Assembly (NCBI GenBank): GCA_963662175.1
Contig: OY759218.1
Span: 6,316,001-6,380,000 of the forward strand
Origin: Aradus depressus
Taxonomy: Eukaryota > Arthropoda > Insecta > Hemiptera > Aradidae
Reading direction: 5' to 3'
DNA length: 64,000 nt
In this document: piece by piece, positions 12,437 through 22,986 of the stretch
Numbering within the stretch: position 1 is the first letter of the stretch
Layout of the letters: every line of letters begins with the position of its first letter
Made by a program: the position numbers and the translations under genes
Notes under the pieces: model-generated
Seen by the model: the letters and a program-made list of their open reading frames with translations, nothing else
Database searches by the model: none
What the model was told of the DNA's origin: nothing

Positions 12437-15400
12437 TTAATAGAGGATCACATCATTCATAGCGTACTTCCAAGTCCACGATCTGGCTATGTTGGAAAAC
12501 GCTTTCTTATCCTCATTGTACAATTTCCCCACTCTTGGCTCCATACAAACCTAGAAGTAGATAATTTATGTCAAGTTAAACAGCTAAAATCATTTACACA
12601 AATAGGTATACAGAGAAAGAAGGCAGCAGGCGTACAGGTAACCAGGGTCTGCCTGGGTGTGGAGTCTGTCTTTACAGTATACACAAAGGAGGCTGCCTAA
12701 CGTGCTTCTAAAGACAAGGTTATTTTCATTAATATTTTTAAAACAGCGAAACTAAGTATTTTAAAACTAGCTGTGTTAACCATAATTGACGGGGAGGTGC
12801 CGTCTGCGTGATATTATATCAAATTTTATTTGAAAATTATTAAATAAACGTAAACCAGTAAATAGGACGAAGATAGATAATAGACAGAGAGCGCTGATCA
12901 GGAGAGCGACACACCACTTCACTACCCTTCGGAAGGGAAGCATTCGCTACCTCTCGCCCACCCACCCGACTCTTCAAAAATGTTATTTTATCAATACTTC
13001 TTATCAATAAACCATGAAGATATAAATGTTTATGGTTTGAAAAACAAATTCTCCGCTTAATATGATGTACTACCACTGAAATTGAGGAGTTTGGAGCCAG
13101 AGCGGACCAACTGGTTGAAACTGAACAGGTAGAAAATGGCAATTGAAAATTGAGTACATTTTGTTTATCTCCATAAATGGGCCCCAAATATTTATTTATA
13201 TTTGAAATTTTAGAATAGTATTGGATGAGTGATCCCTTTTTGTGTTCTATAAAGTTTTTGAAGGCCGTATGATCCATTGTGACTTTGAAAATATATGCAC
13301 AAAATACTTGTGGACTAAACTTAAAGTGCTGCTATCTATCACTGAAGTGAAAAAACTAAGTGATCCACACTGGTTTTGAAAAAGGGAACCTATGCCAACA
13401 TCAGGATGGTAATAACTCATTTCCCGAAAAATTGTGGATTGGTCCGCTCTGGCTCCAAACTCCTCAATTGTAGAAGCTATGCTTCTCACCTTAATCTAAA
13501 AAGTACATACATTTTCTAATATTTCTCAAATGTTGAAATGTTTAGTGAACATTTCTCTCTCTTTCCACCTTTAGGGCTTCATTAATTAAGTAAAATATTC
13601 TTCATTATGATAGCCAAAAAGGAAGAGATAATCCCATTAATGATTATTGTTGTTAATTTTTTTTTTTTTTTTTTTTTAGTAAACGTGTAAATATTTGCTT
13701 ACATCGCAATATGGGTCGGTAAGTAAACTCTGAACAGAAATTAGAATTTTAGATATAGTCAAGGCTAGACTCCAGTTGTGTTGAATGGAATCTATACCAA
13801 CATCTCCATGCCGAGACACATTAGGATGAAACACCTTCGTCAGAAACCTCACTACAGGAGGCTTCATTGGATAGCTAATGAAAAAAAACACAGACAAATA
13901 TGTAAGCTTTGAAATACGAGTTTACAAGGATAATTGTAAGTCACATACACACATTTCTGAGTGGTATAGAAAATTTAAATGGGGCCACGAGTAGGTGGTA
14001 GACAACGACTGGGTCATTCAAGTACGCCAAAAACTGATGAGAACATTAAAAAAGTGATCCGGAATGAAGGACATATGAGCTATCTGAATAATTGCAGACA
14101 CAGTGAGAATCGATGAGGAGCAATGCGATAAAGTTTGCATACCAAATTGAGCAGGAGAAAAGTGTGAGAAACTGGACTCAAAAATTCCCAGTTTTTGACA
14201 GGGAAACACATATCAGGGCCCTATCCCATATATTTGGCAACCTCTGCTTTCTTTTTTATTCCCAAAAACTAAAAGTGTGGTAAAGGGGACTCCTCTTTCA
14301 AGTCTGTGGAGGCGATCCAAGCACGAACGGAAGAGTTGCTAAAAGGCCTAATAGAAACAGATTAGCACAGCTTTAAATGGTGGGAAATCTGCCGGGAGCG
14401 ATAGAAGGGGACAACAGTAAAACTGTACAAAATAAAGTCATGTTATAGCCAAAATCCGGTTATTTAATAGCCACACCTCATATTTTGGACATGGAAAAAT
14501 ACACTAACAAATGTATAGGATAATCCAAGAGGTATCCATGAAATTTCAAAAATACATTAGATATATTCAAGAATAAAGAAAGATGTAATTATGAAAAAAA
14601 ACATGAGTATTCCATTATCATATTGCAACTACCTGAACACAATTAGTAATGTTTGAAGGTAGGACTCTGGACAAGCTAAGAACTCAACCTTGCCCCCTGC
14701 GAACATTCAACTGACTCGAAAGTTAATCTAATAATGTGATGATGGCCAGAAAACAGGACCTTGTAAACATTCTACAGTAATGACTGATATATGTACTATA
14801 AAAATATAGTTTGTAAACAATAAAAGTACTTAAAAACTTTGATTATATGGCAATTAACACTAAACTATATTACTATAATATTACCTAAATGGTACTTGAA
14901 GATATAAGTAGAATATACCCCCTTCGTAAGGACTTCCAACGGGTCCAGTAATTGAAGCTTGCCAATGACAACATTTTTCATCTAAAGGAACGGCCTCTAT
15001 ACCTTGAGGAGGGTCAGCTCTCAAACCTGAAACAAAAACAAAATAGTTTCTTCTTAAACACAAAAACAGTGAATAATATTCGTATTAATAGAAATAAAAG
15101 AGACGATGTCTTCCCACTGTTTTATTTATACCAGAACCGGTTTTCGACGCAACAGCGTCATCATCAGTGGTTCATCTATCATAGAATAACAAAAATATAC
15201 AAATAATAAAAAGTATAAATAATTCCTAAAGCATCAGGGTACAGAGTAAAATTATAAAATTAACTTACCCCACCCACACAGCACAGCGGTTGGAAGATAA
15301 CTGGCATAGCTCTAAGGGGTGGGGGTAGCCAGGTTCACTCACTCTCTCAACATGCAAAAACCATTCATTCTAATAAATACAAAAAGTCTGTACATAATAT

Positions 15401-18400
15401 AAAAATTGTTCATCATATAGCCAAAGAAATAATTGTTGTCATAAAATATATACAATTTTTTTTTTAATAAAATAAAAACATAAATAATACAATGTTAAAA
15501 ATATCACAGACTTGAATTAAAATACACAATAAATATCATTACAAAACCCAGCCAAAACCTATTTACACTACATCTCTCACAGGACAGTTACTTCCCTTAG
15601 TTTTGGACCAATCTCTCACACCAGGTAGGTCAGGCAGCAGAAGGGAGTTCTTAACCTCTATTTTTTTGCTAAGACTTTTTGAATCCTCACATCTCCAAGC
15701 CTTCTAAGATATCTGTACGTCTTCCCTTGGTACCCTCGTGCAACAGTGCCACTCTATGGGTACCATTATGGCCCTCATTTTGACAATGAATAAAGAACTC
15801 GGAATCCCTTCTTCGTAGATGTTCCTTAGTCCGTATGTGTAATTTCCTTCCTGTCTGTCCAATATATGTTGCATTACAATCACCACATGTCAGTTTGTAA
15901 ACACTGGATTTGTCCCTGAAAGGTACTCTGTCCTTCAGACTGGGGAAACAATTCCTTAAAGTGTTGTCATTTCTGTAGGCCACCCTGACTCCGTCCCTAG
16001 TAATAGTACGACCCATCCTCTCAGACAAAGGCCCTAGGTAAGGGAGTACACACCAATTCTTGTATACATCCTCATTCCTTTTCAGGCCTCGGGGCATAAG
16101 CTTATTCTTAACGTTTTTCTTTATCATTCTCTCGACCAACCCCGCGTCATGTCCGTTGACTTCTGCGATATGTTTTATGCAATTTTTTTCCTTATCGAAA
16201 TTATCGCTGGTCAGAGGAACATGAAGCAGTCGGTTGGTGAGAAAATGAAATGCCGCCATTTTGTGTCCATAAGGATGGGAAGAGTCTGCAGGTATAACTG
16301 TGTCAGTGGAAGTAGGTTTTCTGTAAATGTCAAATGATATTGTATTGTCTGTTACGTACAAAGTCAAATCTAAAAAATTTAATTGGTCACCTCCTATTTC
16401 CAAAGTAAATTGTATCCTAGGATGGCACATGTTCAAATAGTCCAGGAGTGATTCTAATCTGGAAGGTGGCCCATTAAATACTATAAAAATGTCGTCCACG
16501 TATCTCTTCCAGTAGAAGACATCATCGAAGAAGGGGTTCCGTTCATTCAATACACTGGTTCTTTCCAGATGGAATTGTATATATTTTATGACAACAATTA
16601 TTTCTTTGGCTATATGATGAACAATTTTTATATTATGTACAGACTTTTTGTATTTATTAGGATGCCAGTTATCTTCCAACCGCTGTGCTGTGTGGGTGGG
16701 GTAAGTTAATTTTATAATTTTACTCTGTACCCTGATGCTTTAGGAATTATTTATACTTTTTATTATTTGTATATTTTTGTTATTCTATGATAGATGAACC
16801 ACTGATGATGACGCTGTTGCGTCGAAAACCGGTTCTGGTATAAATAAAACAGTGGGAAGACATCGTCTCTTTTATTTCTATTAGAAATCTAGTTCCACAA
16901 CATCTTACTATCACATATGAATATTCGTATTCGTATTCACGAATACAAAATACGCCCATCTCTGGTCTCAACTATACCACCCAGCACGTTTAACTTATGA
17001 TCTATTATAGAGAAGAAAAGTGGGGGATTATTGAGCTCTCCCTCGCAGCTATACTCTTTAAAATTAGTACTTAAAAGGCTACGTAAAATATATACCTTTC
17101 AATTCACTTCTGAGTCGAGTTCGACGCCATGAATTCTCTTCCCCTGGAGGTTCACTCTGTTTGGACATTTGAAGTAAACATGCTTTACAAGGGCAACTGT
17201 TCATACTGTCGAAAAAAAAAAAAAAAAAAAAAAAAAGAAAATTAAAAGAAAAAAGTAGCAAATTAGATAATGTAAAACATAAGAAGATAAGAAATCAATT
17301 TGATGATCACCCATCCTTTCCATAAATAATTTTTAAATTTAAAATCCTTAATAGGAATTTTAAAAACATGTAAGATCATTCTAGAAAATTTTTAAACTTT
17401 TTTGCGGATGGTGTTAAAAAAAACCTAGCGAAGCTGAGTTTTGACCCAGAGGTTCAGTACAGTCCCCTGCTGTTCGACAAATAAAAGTCTCCAACGAACG
17501 GAATGAGTGGAAAATCTAAAAAGATATTTCCTCGTCGTGGAAGCTTTTATAGCTTAACTGCAGGAATTACGGGGAAAAATAATAGAACTGAAATTGTAGG
17601 ACACAACATTCATCTTCAGATGAATCTCATTATGATTTTGAACTAATTATGGGTCAAGAGATAGGGACGAGGAAAAAGCAATACATTTAAATATATATAT
17701 ACTTACGGCAGACTAGGTATAACAAAATCAATATTACTTACAGGTTTCCGTATACCCTGAACCAGCTTTGAACCAAGTATATAGGTTTATAAATAGGAAA
17801 TCGCTTTCGAGTGTAATTTCTCCATATGTCATCTGACAAGTGAGACCTCAGAAGGTTTTGCCATCGCCTACATACACTTCCAACACTCCAAAGTGACAAA
17901 TCGTCCAGGTAAGAAAACATCACCAACAAAACTAAAATTTAAGGAAAAAATTAATTAAATATTTTAAAGTGTAGTCAGGTCAGTTGCATATTCACAGCAA
18001 CAACAAAAAAAATCAATTTTGTGCCTATTTTCTCTCGAGAACATCTCCGTATTTTTTTATTTTATAATAAAACACCTCTTACAGATTTTAAAGAGAATTA
18101 AATTCTCTAAAAGAATTTTACTTAACCTTTTTTAATACGATGAATAGTTTAGATAGGCAAGTTAAGTAATTTCGCATCACCAAGAAAAATAGTTTTCCCT
18201 TACTGCATCTCATATTCCACATCACATTGTCATATTAATTATAAATTTATCTTTGGAGCCTTCATCAATTAATTACTTTTTAGGGGGTCTAAAATACAGG
18301 AAATTACCTTCCGGAGGAAGCTGATTAATAGAAGAGATAGGTTTGTTATTATCGTCCTCATATATATCAAATTCGATTGGAGCTGCAGGAGGTGGAGATC

Positions 18401-21400
18401 TTGAACGAGAAGACATCACATAATTCTGAATATTATTTGAAATTCCGAAATTATTATCTACTGGCTCGTCATTGCCTGAATCACCTTCATCTCCACTCTG
18501 AAATAGTATTTAAGGTATTGATGTCCGAATACATTTTTTGCGTTCTGTGTTGATATCTATATCATCTTTCCACTATAGTGGAAATACTAATGAATAAAAT
18601 AAAATGATAGATAAAACCCTTTTTTGAACACTTATATTGTCTAATTCCACAAACATATACTTAAAAGTGTACCGGCTCAGCACAAGGCTCAACAATAATG
18701 TTATTGTTGAACATTGTGCTGACGATGGCGTAAGCCGAAACCGGTACACTTTTAAGTATATGTTTGTGGAATTAGACAATATAAGTGTTCATAAAAGTGT
18801 TTTATCTATCATTTTATTTTATTTAAGGTATTGACAATATCAGTTTATTGATTTCATTCAACAACAACGGCGCTCAAAATATTTTAGTCAGTACACAAAT
18901 AATAAACAATAACAAACTGTACTTATTTTTTCCCCCCGATGTTGGTCCCTACAGCAGCCCTGTAACTTTAATAAAGTCCGGATTCAGCTGCAGGTTCCCT
19001 CGATTAACTACTTCGGTTCCGTTATGGCAGACCGGAAGCACTAAAATCTTCTCTACTTTCTAGTTTTTCTTCAACACCACGTCCCTGATGTACCTATCTA
19101 TCAGTTTCTCCATGGTTTTTAAGAGAAACGACTTCATAACCTGACCTATTGCTGTCAACGCCATGATGGTGCCAACACTCCACACTTTTCTTCCCTTTTT
19201 GTTGTCACTTTTCAACAAATAGAACATCGATGGTGAAGCCGTCATTTTTCTTTCTTTATAGACACCCTGCATGAAATACTATACATATGTAAATATATAA
19301 GATTACCTCAGTCAAATGTGTCTCATTGGTGCAAAACCATGGTTCTGGAAATAAAAACGAATGACAAGTTGCACAGACAGGTTCGTCAAAGGAAGGTCCA
19401 TAGTAGCCATTGCAAACGTAGCAAGAAGCATGCTGCAAATGAGGGTAATTATTAAAGAGTTTAAAAAAAGTTGCATGAACATATAACAACTAAATAAAAC
19501 TGAAATGATATTAACATATTGATTCATCCAAATTTCAAATTGACATATGAAATAGAATGTTTTTTTTTTGTTTTTTTTTTTTATTCAAACCACATAATTG
19601 CATAAATAGTTTTGTAATTTCGCATAGAAACAATATTTAACTAACTATGGACTCTCAAGATTAAAAAAAAAAAAATAATAATAATAACGAAAACATTTTC
19701 AAGGACTGACAGCAATCAGGGTTGTCAGAAGTTAAAGGCAAATACCAATTTATATTAAAATGGAAGAGGTTTACTCTATGTGAGCAAATTCATTTATTCA
19801 ACCTGTTTGAGTCAGGGTCACTTTGGGGAATTCCTCAAGGCTTGGACTGGTATGGCCGAACCTTGAGGAAATCCCGCTCGTGTGGCTACCTTAAGTTGAC
19901 CGGCAGGATCACGTGGCTGTTGGCCGGCTGGAGGGAACCTGGGCCCTCTCTCCCGACACAAGTCTCCTCTGTCCACTGGAAGGGCTTCTAGATCTCCCGG
20001 ACATAGAACAGGGCACTCTTGATATACAAAGTCCTTGACTTAAACCCTTGGTTTAAAACTATCTCAGCTCCTGGCCCCTGCAATCACTCGGATAGCTTTC
20101 TTCTGAAACTTGAACAGGTCTCCAACTTTATGAGAATTGCTCCAAAGTAGGATGCTATAGAGGAGCTGGGGATGGAACAACCTCAAACATGTCTAACGCA
20201 CAACGCTCTGGTTCACCGCATATCTCGGATAGCTCTCTTCTGGAACTTGAACAGGTCTCCAGCTTTATGAGAATTGCTCCAAAGTAGGATGTTATAGAGG
20301 AGCTGGGGATGGAACAACCTCAAACATGTCTAACGCACAACGCTCTGGTTCACCGCATATCTCGGATAGCTCTCTTCTGGAACTTGAACAGGTCTCTAGC
20401 TTTATGAGAATGGCTCCAAAGTAGGATGTTATAGAGGAGCTGGGGATGGAACAACCTCAAACATGTCTAACGCACAACGCTCTGGTTCACCGCATATCTC
20501 TCTTCTGGAACTTGAACAGGTCTCCAGCTTTATGAGAATTGCTCCAAAGTAGGATGTTATAGAGGAGCTGGGGATGGAACAAACTCAAACATTACTAACG
20601 CACAACGCTCTGTTTCACAGCATATCAAACCTTTCCAAGAGCTACACTATTTTGCTTACTTTCCTAGACACTGATCTATCCTGTGGCACCCAGTTCAACT
20701 TTGTGAGTAAAATTAAATCTAAAAATCAAATATAATTTGTGCAATGAGCGTCTTCAATCTCCTAGATCCAATAGACCTTAGAAATAATTCCGTTTCCACA
20801 TACATTTATATTTAATGGTTAATTGTATCCTTATATCATATATCGTAGTCAATATTTATTATCACTATTTGATATTTCTTATAATTTTAATTTATATTTT
20901 CATTGTTATTCATTTAGTTACTTTATGGATAGGAAAATTCTCTGATTTTAATTTTATCAATATCCTCATGTCATTAGTGATCATTTCGTTAAATACACAA
21001 TCATTATTTCACACATATCAATTATGAATTCATTTATCTTGACAGAATCTAATAATTTTAATAATATTAATTTTCCCAGCTTTATTTTTCTCCCAATTTA
21101 TTTACTGAACATACTTTACGAGCGACCTCTGTCTAAACTAAGAGTTTTAACACAGAGGTCAATAAAGTATGTTCGTAAAGAATAGTATTATCAATAAGAA
21201 AATAGTTTACAACAAAAATCAGAAAAGTCTGAAAGGTACTGATGATGGGAGCTCTTCCCGAAACGTCTGTGTTAGGTTGCAAAGACCAATATATAACTTA
21301 GGACAAAAATAAAGCTGTTGAAATATATATTAATACAAATTCAAATCTCGATATGTAATTCCGAAACCGGTAGCTTATGTATAAATGTTTTGAGGAGTAG

Positions 21401-21658
21401 TCAATTGTTAAATGTTATCCCCATCTAAATTTCACAACTAATGTCCTCATATATTTCTTATTAAGTACTGTATTTTACTTCATAAAACAACATGAAACTA
21501 AATGCAATTATACGAAGCTAAGAACATGCACAAGGAAGCCAATTTCATTGTCACAAAATTCACATTATCACAGACAAAAAAAAAATCACATTAAAAATAC
21601 CTACTTTTATTTCATAGTCTTCTTCTCCAGATATTTTTTCTTTTTCATCGTTATCCAT
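12437..21658 (-). CDS. morgue: Morgue: zinc finger / F-box / inactive-E2 protein
   Basis: In Drosophila, Morgue is a ubiquitination protein that promotes cell death and associates with DIAP1. Exons (- strand): 21658-21605, 19432-19307, 18497-18308, 17931-17742, 17205-17096, 15026-14885, 13874-13703, 12550-12437. All borders are GT-AG, the phases match, and the 1,098 nt encode 365 aa. Exon 2 carries a C4 zinc finger (CYVC, 12 residues, CATC). Exon 3 is low-complexity and ends in the F-box, which continues in exon 4 (LPPEVLLVMFSYL...W...VCRRW). Exons 6-8 form a UBC fold (ITGPVGSPYEGGIFYL, then HPN at 287-289, then W..ALTISKILISVQSLL). The E2 active-site Cys is replaced by Gly297 (HGDVGIDSI), the hallmark of Morgue. 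The protein ends ARSWTWKYAMNDVILY. The first exon (MDNDEKEK...) is acidic and short; its donor was chosen because phase 0 is required, and another 5' exon could exist. Confidence 0.93.
13080..13469. repeat. Pair of 30-bp perfect inverted repeats in morgue intron 7
   Basis: The sequence containing GGAGTTTGGAGCCAGAGCGG at 13080-13110 recurs inverted at 13439-13469, about 330 bp apart. The identity is perfect over roughly 30 bp. The spacer shows no recognised coding. It could be a MITE or a recent local inverted duplication; no target duplication was identified. Confidence 0.6.
13945..14420 (+). pseudogene. Mariner-type transposase relic in morgue intron 6
   Basis: Frame-shifted pieces of a mariner transposase can be read. 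These are an HTH-region segment (FKWGHESVDDNDW, then in another frame TPKTDENIKKV) and a C-terminal segment (SVEAIQARTEELLKGL followed by FKWWEICRER). The central catalytic region is largely missing, and several stops interrupt the frame. This is an old, inactive, internally deleted copy. Confidence 0.75.
15130..15171 (-). ncRNA. Hammerhead ribozyme motif in left arm of Penelope-like element
   Basis: Read on the - strand: ACCA, CUGAUGA, U, GACGC-UGUU-GCGUC (5-bp helix II), GAAA, then CCGGUUC and UGGU. ACCA pairs with UGGU as helix I. AACCGGUU is self-complementary and gives helix III, best as a dimer. Predicted cleavage is after the C of GUUC. One extra U separates the CUGAUGA box from helix II. 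Confidence 0.82.
15687..16679 (-). CDS. Partial Penelope-like RT with GIY-YIG endonuclease
   Basis: The protein of the Penelope-like element copies RNA into DNA (reverse transcriptase) and nicks the target (GIY-YIG). YVDD, the catalytic motif, sits at about residue 60 of the open frame, so the fingers and most of the palm that should precede it are absent. The GIY-YIG module lies at about residues 262-300 (VYKL...YIGQTGR...KEHLRR). It ends ILEGLEM with no further zinc finger. The initial MEDNWHPNKYKK stretch derives from the terminal repeat. Other frames over this region are shadows. Confidence 0.85.
   Translation of the reverse strand: MEDNWHPNKYKKSVHNIKIVHHIAKEIIVVIKYIQFHLERTSVLNERNPFFDDVFYWKRYVDDIFIVFNGPPSRLESLLDYLNMCHPRIQFTLEIGGDQLNFLDLTLYVTDNTISFDIYRKPTSTDTVIPADSSHPYGHKMAAFHFLTNRLLHVPLTSDNFDKEKNCIKHIAEVNGHDAGLVERMIKKNVKNKLMPRGLKRNEDVYKNWCVLPYLGPLSERMGRTITRDGVRVAYRNDNTLRNCFPSLKDRVPFRDKSSVYKLTCGDCNATYIGQTGRKLHIRTKEHLRRRDSEFFIHCQNEGHNGTHRVALLHEGTKGRRTDILEGLEM
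16798..16839 (+). ncRNA. Hammerhead ribozyme motif in right arm of Penelope-like element
   Basis: Inverted twin of 15130-15171 and identical in the core: helix I ACCA/UGGU, 5-bp helix II GACGC/GCGUC with a UGUU loop, GAAA, palindromic AACCGGUU. Because the arms are inverted, transcription from either side of the element would yield a ribozyme on that strand. Confidence 0.82.
18592..18830. repeat. Head-to-head solo ends of a Penelope-type element (palindrome)
   Basis: Two near-identical inverted arms of about 110 bp meet around 18690-18715 in morgue intron 2. Both contain the family end ATTGTCTAATTCCACAAA / TTTGTGGAATTAGACAAT and the CCGGTACAC ribozyme tail. The right arm carries an intact hammerhead core. 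In the left arm the core is deleted, so that CTGA runs straight into GCCGGTACAC. No protein-coding part remains. Confidence 0.8.
18716..18749 (+). ncRNA. Hammerhead ribozyme motif (family A)
   Basis: GUG, CUGACGA, U, GGC-GUAA-GCC (helix II), GAAA, then CCGGUA and CAC. GUG pairs with CAC as helix I; ACCGGU is palindromic (helix III); predicted cleavage is after GUA. The same core recurs at 59204-59237. It lies on the strand opposite to morgue. Confidence 0.8.
18930..19250 (-). pseudogene. LINE reverse-transcriptase fragment in morgue intron 2
   Basis: The - strand encodes SFLLKTMEKLIDRYIRDVVL, which matches the conserved RT stretch of jockey/R1-type LINEs (normally preceded by RPISLT). Further broken RT sequence lies downstream with stops. 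It has no visible ends or target duplication and is inactive. Confidence 0.65.
19825..19893. mobile_element. End of a PIF/Harbinger-like MITE
   Basis: The segment shares CGAACCTTGAGGAAATCC with the element at 62933-63140 and ends in CGTGTGGCTACCTT. That is the inverted complement of the AAGGTAGCCATACACG terminus seen at 62933. It is a one-ended relic in morgue intron 1. Confidence 0.5.
20088..20627 (-). repeat. Four tandem 137-bp copies of a LINE RT segment
   Basis: Copies start at 20088, 20225, 20362 and about 20497; the first two steps are exactly 137 bp, and the fourth copy is a few bases shorter at its start. On the - strand each unit encodes FHPQLLYNILLWSN...DLFKFQKRAIR, the C-terminal region of a LINE reverse transcriptase, so the array arose by tandem amplification inside an RT gene. 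More RT-like sequence continues on the right to about 20740. Copies differ by only a few substitutions. Confidence 0.88.
21236..21270 (+). ncRNA. Hammerhead-like motif with ACGU helix III (family B type)
   Basis: GGUA, CUGAUGA, U, GGGA-GCUCU-UCCC (4-bp helix II), GAAACGUC, then UGUG. ACGU is a palindromic helix III and the predicted site is after GUC. Helix I (GUA/UGU) is weak, with wobble pairs. It lies in morgue intron 1, and a degenerate relative lies at about 50889-50925. Confidence 0.6.
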
Positions 21659-21752
21659 TTTAGGATAAAAATTAGAAATAATTACTTGTGAGAACGACTA
21701 AAAAAACATTCGCTTAGTTTGAAATACCGACAACCGGGGAACAACCTTAAGC

Positions 21753-22978
21753 TAGGGTTGGGCGATAGCCGATAGTTACTATCGATATGTCGATAGATCA
21801 CGCTTATCGGTGCCCAATATCGATAGGCCACGCCTATCGGTAAACAATAACGATAGTTTTGACTATTGATATTTTTTTTAATTTTTACTCACAAGTTTTG
21901 AAGTTGATGACGTAGTCACGCACTTGTGTAAACAAACTAAATTCACGGTATTGGCCATTGGCTCTTCTAGGTATTTATAATCCTATCTTCCTCTTTAATT
22001 GGGGATCTTATTCTACAATTCTTCGACATTTTTTTATAGCGTTTTCATTTCGTTCCCCTACCCTTCCTGGTACCTCTTTCTTGTAATTGTTGGCTCAGTT
22101 TACTCTACTGGACCCAAGGTGGAAGAAAAAGGCATTTTAAGTGATTTAAATGCTAAAACCGCACACATGTGGCTACAAAATGCGTTAGCTTCATTCAAAA
22201 ACGCTACTAGTAGCTAGGAGGGGCAGATGGAAAGTGCACACGATTCTACATTGACATCAACACCCGAATCGCACATTCAGGAACCGTCTACATCTAAGAA
22301 AAGCAGTAGCAGCGTTCTCGTTCACGTTCAACGCAAAAAAGATGAAGATATGCAACTGAGAACATGTACTGCAGATTCCATTATCACCATTAATAATTAC
22401 TTACAGCAACACCCATTGTCGAATGAAGCCCGCCCATTACAATTCTGAAGAGAAAAAGAACTGTAAGATGATTACAACCAACTATATAATATAGCCAAGA
22501 AGTACCTTTGCGTTCCAGGCACATCTGTACCCTCCGAACGTGTGTTTTCTTCGGCCGGGAAAGTTATTTCAGAACAACGGACAACATTAAGTCAAAGGAA
22601 AGCAGAAATGCTAATTTTTCTTTCGGGAAATATGTGGCTCAAGGAGCACACTTGAGTCTTGGAGTTGACTATTTCGTTATTTTTATTTTCTGAAGATTTG
22701 ATTTGTTCATTGTAATTGTAAACATGTACATACTTTTTGAAAATTCAAATAAATTCGTTTTTCATTTATCTTTATAATTATCCCTTATCTTATAATTTAT
22801 AATCATGCAAGTTTCAAATAGGTAGGTAGGTAATTGAATTTAATTATAATAAATTTCTTGAAATTCTTTATTAAATAGATCTGGAAAAAAAGGAATTGCT
22901 ATCGGAAAACTATCGATAGTTTTAACCGATATTATCGGACTATCGATAGTGCTAACTATCGTCTATCGCCCAACCCTA
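21753..22978 (+). mobile_element. hAT transposon (1,226 bp) with degraded transposase
   Basis: The ends are inverted repeats starting TAGGGTTGGGCGATAG, and the element is flanked by a perfect 8-bp duplication CCTTAAGC (21745-21752 and 22979-22986), as expected for hAT. Subterminal sequence is rich in ATCGATAG-type repeats. Internally the + strand preserves the C-terminal hAT dimerisation domain in pieces (CVPGTSVPSERVFSSAGK, then LSQRKAEMLIFLSGN, near 22500-22660). Upstream segments near 22110-22440 also look transposase-derived. Most of the catalytic region is gone. The element ends 95 bp upstream of the morgue start codon and may affect its promoter. Confidence 0.93.
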
Positions 22979-22986
22979 CCTTAAGC

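Larger units (their letters stand above)
15087..16884 (-). mobile_element. Penelope-like element with inverted terminal repeats
   Basis: The body (- strand, 16679-15687) is one open frame of 330 codons encoding the C-terminal half of a Penelope-type reverse transcriptase (FYWKRYVDDIFIVFNG; RKPTSTDTVIPADSSH). A linker and a GIY-YIG endonuclease follow (VYKLTCGDC...TYIGQTGR). The first 40 or so codons of the frame are terminal-repeat sequence read as protein, so the true N-terminus is missing. Arms at about 15087-15451 and 16571-16884 are inverted copies, differing by a roughly 66-bp indel; this is a known arrangement for these elements. Each arm carries a hammerhead-type ribozyme motif. The copy lies in morgue intron 5. 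It is 5'-truncated, but the surviving frame has no stop. Confidence 0.93.

Noticed and set aside
12840..13489. Open frames on the - strand once considered for the last morgue exon
   Set aside because: They do not continue the UBC domain. The exon at 12550-12437 gives the expected CMEP...WTWKYAM ending in the right phase.
19707..19760. hAT terminus suggested by CAGGGTTGTCAG
   Set aside because: No matching inverted end or 8-bp duplication was found nearby.
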